A stretch of DNA of 64,000 bases, from assembly GCF_024679245.1 (NCBI RefSeq), contig NC_090179.1, positions 10,413,327 through 10,477,326 of the forward strand, given 5' to 3'. Positions 22,301 through 64,000 of this stretch are shown piece by piece. How positions within the stretch are numbered: the stretch's first letter is position 1; every line of letters starts with the position of its first letter. The notes beneath the pieces are model-generated. The model was not told where the DNA came from. It was given only the letters and a program-made list of their open reading frames with translations, and ran no database searches. The DNA is from Pseudorasbora parva. Taxonomy: Eukaryota > Chordata > Actinopteri > Cypriniformes > Gobionidae. The position numbers and the translations under genes are program-made.

Positions 22301-23884
22301 TGCATGATTAATTTCAATACTCTCCTCCCATAAATGTCGTGTCTGAAAGGGAAACTCTTTTTCAGTGCTAATTTCTCTCTGCGTGTCTTTAGTAAATCCT
22401 GACAGTAGTATTTTAACACTAAAACAGGGTTTGTTCTGATGCAAGCTGTTAGTAAATATGACCCTGATTCACATATGACATAGATATACGTCAGTTAAAA
22501 GTTTGGAAAAACTCAAGGCCCAGGTGTTTCCAGCCCATCTTCACAGATTCGCATTATTTTCTTTATGTGAGATCATCTTATGGTGTTTAGTGAATGTTTA
22601 TGCTGCTCTTTTTCATACAATGAAAGGGGATGGACCTAAAAAAAACGTCCCACAATGCAATCGTAATGTGCTTTCCTTTTATGTGCTTCTGTTAAGACAA
22701 CAAAAATCTAATAAAACATAATACAAATAAAAAACTACTTTTATCCAACTCTAAAGAGACTCTTTAGATACACTAGAACTGTGTACTGATACTATACAAT
22801 TAGACTGATATTCTCACTAAATATTGTCCATCATTTCAGATATTTGATTCTGTGTATTTGCATATCATGAATTAGTCATAGTCTCACACCAAGCTTCACC
22901 TTCACGATCTCACCATCAAAAACCCGTCATAACTTTACAGTAATTCCTTTTAGTCATGTACATGCAAATTGCTCAGTCAGATAATAATTGGCTTGATTAT
23001 TTTAAGTGCGAAAAGCCCTATAATCTACTAGAAATAATCATTTCACAAGATTCCAGTCTAACAATTTATTTGCCAGGTAGACCTGCACATGTAAATTAAA
23101 GAATTAGGAAACAAAAGATCAATTACACAGAGCATAAAAGCATACAAGCCAATAAAAAGACAGCACATGTTAAGGAGTCTGGCTCTTTTGGCAGTCCTTC
23201 TTAAATACCCAGATTAGAAATTAAAGAAATCTTCAGTCTGAGGAAATTAATGACCAAATCAAATTTGAACTGAACACAATACCATTAATTATCTGTGGCA
23301 AAAGGTCATTTTTAATTAAGGGTATTTTACACAAGAAAGGCACAACCCTCAGAGCAGTCAAGAGTTTCCCTGTTTTTAATCTTTATCATGATCTGCTCTG
23401 CTGGTATCAATCACTCAGACACTTTTAAAATAGTACAAAATGAACTCAAGTTACTATATGTGTGGCGCGCAGACATTCAGAGTGAACGTTTGATGTCAGA
23501 ACATGAAACTCTCCTGCAGTCTTTGCCCAGTGGAACGTGAAACCAACTTTGTTATTTAATCATACGTTGTTCGGTTTCTGCGAAAGTTCCTGAATACAGC
23601 CCACGGCAGAAAAATGCCTTACAAAAAGATTATAATCGTAGTCCACACAGATGTGTGCTATATAACAAGTCTTCTAAAGCCAAAACAATGGCAATTTGTT
23701 TGTCATTTTTGACCAGCATCCCTCCCCATTTACTTTCATCGTACGAAAAAGAGCAGCATAGTTTTCTGCCAAACATCTTCCATTACACAGGTTTCAAACA
23801 TAAAGGTGATTACATTGACAGATTTGTTATCGATGTGAACAGTACATATACAGTACTTCATTGGACCATATAGGCCCCTGAGAG
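19319..23884. other. intergenic stretch between atm and bace2, no gene seen
   Basis: This is AT-rich sequence with no supported exon. Small structures noted are a three-copy 16-bp tandem (ACTGTAGACTAAATAG) at 20698-20740, two diverged copies of an about 60-bp segment with GGAAGCTTTTTTCCC (around 20930 and 21100), and a doubled GAGACGGATTCTACATTTTT at 21726-21765 inside a GC-richer block (21660-22010) that looks repeat-derived. Confidence 0.4.
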
Positions 23885-23906
23885 ACCATTGCTGATTTAC
23901 AGTAGC

Positions 23907-23912
23907 TTTATT
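23907..23912 (-). promoter_or_regulatory. candidate bace2 polyadenylation signal
   Basis: TTTATT on the + strand reads AATAAA on the bace2 strand, about 335 nt past the stop codon. Other hexamers exist further down, so the 3' end is only a guess from sequence. Confidence 0.35.
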
Positions 23913-24247
23913 GACAATTGTATTAAAGACTGAATAAAAAGAGCAGCATATTTATAAGTGGAGAATAGCGTAATGTTGATGCTCCATGATTTCTTGTCTT
24001 GATACTCATATTTTGGCACTTTATGATATCTTATTAAAAAGGCACACATATAATAATTATTCCTTCATCCTTCAGTAGTTTTGTCCCATCTACAAATCTA
24101 CCGTAAATGTCCACAAGTGTCCAGAAGAGGAATCTGTGACCTCGGGGTCAAGCTCAATGCAGTGTGTTCACCCGTTACCTGCCCTGAGTTCCCTTCAGCC
24201 CCATTTGGCTGAGATGGCGTCTCCTCGTCTTCCATCGGCGCCTGACG

Positions 24248-59993
<35,746 letters not shown>

Positions 59994-60401
59994 CTCGCCA
60001 ACCTTCACCTTGACAGACTCTCAGCTTTGCTTCAAAGTGCAGAACTCTGTCATTGACAGCTGAAGGTCCATTCTGATTATTAGTTATGGGAATAATCTTC
60101 AGCAGAGAGTATGTGAACCGGACAGATGCCGCAGGGAAATAAAGTGTGTGTGTGTAATTTGTTCAGTTGATAACTTCCTGAAAGAGCATATGACGGATAT
60201 GACGAGCATTACCAAACATTCCAGCGTTTAATCAGGGCCAGAGGCGCGGGAGAGGGGGAGATACTGGGCTGTGTCTAAAATGTTAGTGAATGCGGCTGCC
60301 TAGGCAGCATTTGTGGACGGCCAGGCTGAGACCGCTATCGGGACGCGACCGTGACTGTTAAACTGTTAAGCTCATTGCGTTTTGTGAGTCAGTCTGCAAT
60401 A

Positions 60402-61231
60402 AGTGTTGGGGGTATCGCACGCATTACAAGTAACTTGAGTTACGTAATAAGGCTAATTTTTCAAGTAACTAGTAAAGTAATGCATTACTTTTCAAATTTA
60501 CAACAAAATATCTGAGTTAATTTTTTCGAAAAAGTAACGCACGTTACCTTTTCACATTTATTTGACTGACAGCTCTCCTGTCCCCATGTTGAGAGAAATC
60601 AAGAGTAAGTGCCAGAGGCTTTGTGTGTGAACATGATAATTAGTTCTCAACTAAACTGGAGCATTTATTCATCTCACTTGCATAAAGATTCAGTAGACCT
60701 ACTCTTCAAAATGAAGAAAATCAGTCAAATGCAAAATCAGACTTTGCAAACCTCCAATAATTAATGTTAAATAAAACAAATATTTTTAAGCATTTAATCT
60801 ACCTTTATTGACCAATTTGCAGCAGACCTTTGATGATTCAGTTAAACCATGAGCAAAAATTACTTTTTTTTTTTTTAAAACTTTTATTTCTCCTATGTCC
60901 ATTTCTTCCATTATTGAGAATGGCAGTGCAGCACAGAAGTCAATGTGTGAAGTGCTTTTTTTGTTGTTGTTGTTTTTTTTTTTACTCAGCCGGACTTATT
61001 ATTTCAATTTTGTTATGAAGAGGTCTTTTTATTAGCACAAAAATATAACCTTTTTGGTTATGAAAAAAACAAAAACAAAAAACAAGGCTAGCCCAGGTGA
61101 GAAATAGTAGCGCAAAAGTTACATAAATTACTTTTCTTAAAAAGTAAATAAGTAACTCAATTCGTTACTTTTTAAGGGAGTAACGCAATATTGTAATGTA
61201 TTACTTTTCAAAGTAACTATCCTCAACATTG
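60402..61231. mobile_element. hAT-like MITE upstream of bace2
   Basis: The ends AGTGTTGGGGGTATC and GTAACTATCCTCAACATT are inverted. Subterminal AAGTAACTAGTAAAGTAATG and GTAATGTATTACTTTTCAAA match a common fish element. No transposase code was found. It starts about 410 bp upstream of the bace2 ATG. Confidence 0.6.
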
Positions 61232-64000
61232 GCATTGATACATTTAAATAGGCTAACCATTGTTTTGGAATGAATTACAGTAATTTAGGCTATATGCCAC
61301 ATTATAAAATACATTGAATTCATAATGTTTGTAATAGTATATCTATGTTATCAAAAGGTGTGAAGCTGTGCTAGAACTATTTGCTGCCAATATGTAATTC
61401 TCACTGTGCCATATGTGACTGAATCAATACTGTAGTTGACCTTTATAAGGCTGAGTTACAGTAATGTGGCTCTACTATGGTAATCTGTTTACAGTATCGC
61501 ATGGCATAGGCTACTGTACTGTAAAATGCTGTATTTGATGCCATCTGTCTCCCTTCTTCTGCGCATTTCTGATCAGTCTTATGTTACACCATCATTGACT
61601 ATTTCCTCTGCCTATCTGGTTCACTATCTCTGCGGGGACTCTTTTTAAACCGTAAAAACTCTATATAGTCTCTCCCCATACCCCTACCCCATAAACCCTA
61701 CCCATCACACAAAACTTTGACATTTTTACATTTTCAAAAAACTAATTCTGTATGATTTATTCCTCAAGGATTTAGGGAGGACAAGGATTTAGGATATTGC
61801 CATCTTTATGATGTTGTCCCCATAATGAAGAGTTACCAGAAAAACTATGTAGAATCATAGAAATCTATTGGCGTGCCAAATGATTCATTGACTAACCATT
61901 AAAATCAGTTGGATTAAATAACTGACAAATGTATTCAACTGAATAAAAATAGATGCAAGTCAAAAGTTTATTAGTAAGAGCTTTATGAAATGTAGTTACT
62001 GTGAATTAAACATTTAGATGAAACCATTATTTTGTGTAGTGAAAATTGTTCAGTTTTGTTTAGGTTTAGCCTAACAAAACTGAAAATGATGAAATGTTTG
62101 AAAAAAAAGGGCACTTGATGATCTGTTGTGATATTATTACTGTGGGTTTTGAAAATGTACACTTTGCTTGTGAAAATAGTACCAAAGCGAATAAAAAAGT
62201 AGCATATTATGAAAAAGGCTAGATGTCAATAAATCGCCCTGCATGCGGGCCATTGTCTTGCAGTACCGTTGATAGTCAGATGAGGGCATAGTACACCGCA
62301 CACTCCCCAATACTAACACAATCTAACAAGCTGTGCGGTAAATGAGGGAGATTATCAGAGTGAGCAGGCTAACAGTTTACAGTCCAAATCGCCTTTGCTA
62401 GAACATTGCTCCCTAATCTTCCACGAACCCTTATTGGAACAAGATTTGAGGAGCAAGAAAGAGAACCAGTCAGAGGTAAATGCACCAGCGTCCTTTTACC
62501 TCAAGACAACACCCATCTTCCACAGAACCACTGCCATTTTAACACATCTCGTTCAAACACCTTTGTGTGGAAAGATGGTGGGTTATATAGCATTGTATGG
62601 TGCAGTCACCATATTTTTTTAAAGAAAATAAATTGCATTATGAAAATAATTACTGTAAAACTATTTTAAAACGAATATAAATAGGAATATGTAGGAAAAT
62701 AGGAATTTTATTATTAAAAAAAACATCCTTGGCAAACAGTAAAAACATTACGCGTATGTATACCAATTCAAGTGGAGTCTCCTAATATTTCCTATTAAAA
62801 ACTACTAGTTAATTAAGGTTATTACCAGCATATGCTAGTTTCCTCATAATATCCCCCGTAGTCTCATATGCCACGTCCACCATGAAACCGACCACCTGTT
62901 GTACATTTCTGCCGCTCGACCTAAGACCTGGACGCGCTCCTCAATAGAATAATCTGCATGCCTTGCGCAGGCCGATTTACTGAAGCATCTCTAAGTCCAT
63001 AATGCTTGTCTTAGACGCAGTGCATCTGTTGGCATCTTGCATGGTGATATTGTGTAATTACAGGCAGGGAAGAGGAGCTGGACAATCTGGGATTAAGGGG
63101 GGGATGTGTTTAGTAATGACCTGTCCACATGATTTTGCCCCAACCCTGTCCCATTCACCCTGGACCATTTAGTGTGCAGGTGATGGGGCAGCTTTTGTTG
63201 GTTTGTTATTAAAGCAATGATCCAGTTCCAAAAGTGGGTAGAGTGCGATTACATTTCCTGTGAGAGAGGAAGTGCCAAAACATCAGGAGCCATTTAGACC
63301 CTGCCCAAATGACTGGGCCATGAGAAATTTCTCTCAAATGTACTTTTTAGTTTCAGTTCGGTGTACTTAATTGGCATGACATAAACTGTAGGCCTATATT
63401 TACAGGATATTTACAAAGCAGTGCAGGACATGGTGCTAATGGATAAAAGTAACAAGTTAAAAGAATAGTGTAAAATAAAATAGGCTAAAAGTGTGAAAAA
63501 GAAAATATATACTATGAAATTATATTTAAAATTTAGATAAACAAAACTGACTTTTTATTTTTTTATATACATGACGAAAGGCAACATTATTTATCTATCC
63601 TCATTTACCTCTTCTTTGTATTTTTTCCCCCATCCTAAATCCTCTCTGCTTTACATGTATTAATTTGCCCTCTGAATGTTTACGGCTAGTTTTATGTTGT
63701 TTTTATATCTCCAGTGTGTATTACTTGCGTATCTGCTAAATTGAATCAGGCAGTGTTTCTGCTAAAAGCTTGTTTAAAGATTCATCATTAGTAACTGGTA
63801 AACTCTCACTGGCTGTATGTATTTGAAGAAGAGTCCCTGAGCAATAAACACATGATCTAGTTGATTAGAAAATAACTACATTCTACAATGTCCTTGATAA
63901 CTGAGAATCACACATTTACTCTAAAAGGAGTTTACTTTGAAGAGCAGCTGGTGTTGATGTTACAGTACAGATCATCTATCAAGGGGGCATTTTTATTTTC
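61232..64000. other. sequence upstream of bace2, no gene seen
   Basis: A common fish repeat piece lies at about 61630-61830 (GGGGACTCTTTTTAAACCGT, CCCTACCCCATAAACCCTAC). A GC-richer block at 62840-63320 looks unique. No frame with recognisable protein similarity was found on either strand. Confidence 0.4.

Noticed and set aside
59994..60008. Upstream in-frame GTG as bace2 start (adds five residues)
   Set aside because: Animal genes rarely start at GTG, and the ATG at 59991-59993 has a good context and leads straight into the signal peptide.

Overview
The window is vertebrate genomic DNA from a teleost fish, most likely a cyprinid. It has intron-rich genes, and the dominant repeats are the kinds that crowd carp and zebrafish genomes: Tc1 elements with inverted repeat/direct repeat ends, hAT and TTAA-flanked MITEs, a DIRS retrotransposon and a Rex3-like LINE. 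Two protein-coding genes are supported, and they converge on each other.

On the + strand, 433-11073 carries the last seven coding exons of atm (catalytic loop, activation segment and FATC tail of the DNA-damage kinase). Its introns hold a hAT MITE, a TTAA-flanked element that begins 8 nt past a splice donor, and two Tc1 elements. On the - strand, the whole coding region of bace2 (beta-secretase 2, nine exons, 503 aa) runs from 59993 down to 24248, with all splice sites readable. The roughly 13 kb between the two stop codons holds an intact Tc1 element and a stack of nested transposons.

bace2 intron 1 (about 24 kb) is mostly transposon sequence: a tandem duplication, a broken two-gene DNA transposon carrying a YqaJ-type nuclease and a DDE transposase, a degenerate DIRS element inserted into that transposase, a minisatellite, a set of nested hAT/MITE insertions, a foldback-like inverted repeat with a very G-rich core, and several hairpins. 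The region 60-64 kb is bace2 upstream sequence with two MITE-like repeats and no recognisable gene.

The most unusual feature is bace2 intron 2. It is almost entirely a 3.7 kb array of about 83 copies of a 44-bp unit. The unit is the 3' end of exon 2 plus its 5' splice site, so each copy repeats the code for HP(Y/F)ITHYYNRA and a GTAAGAT donor. A functional exon-intron boundary has become a minisatellite that still contains the working exon end as its terminal unit.
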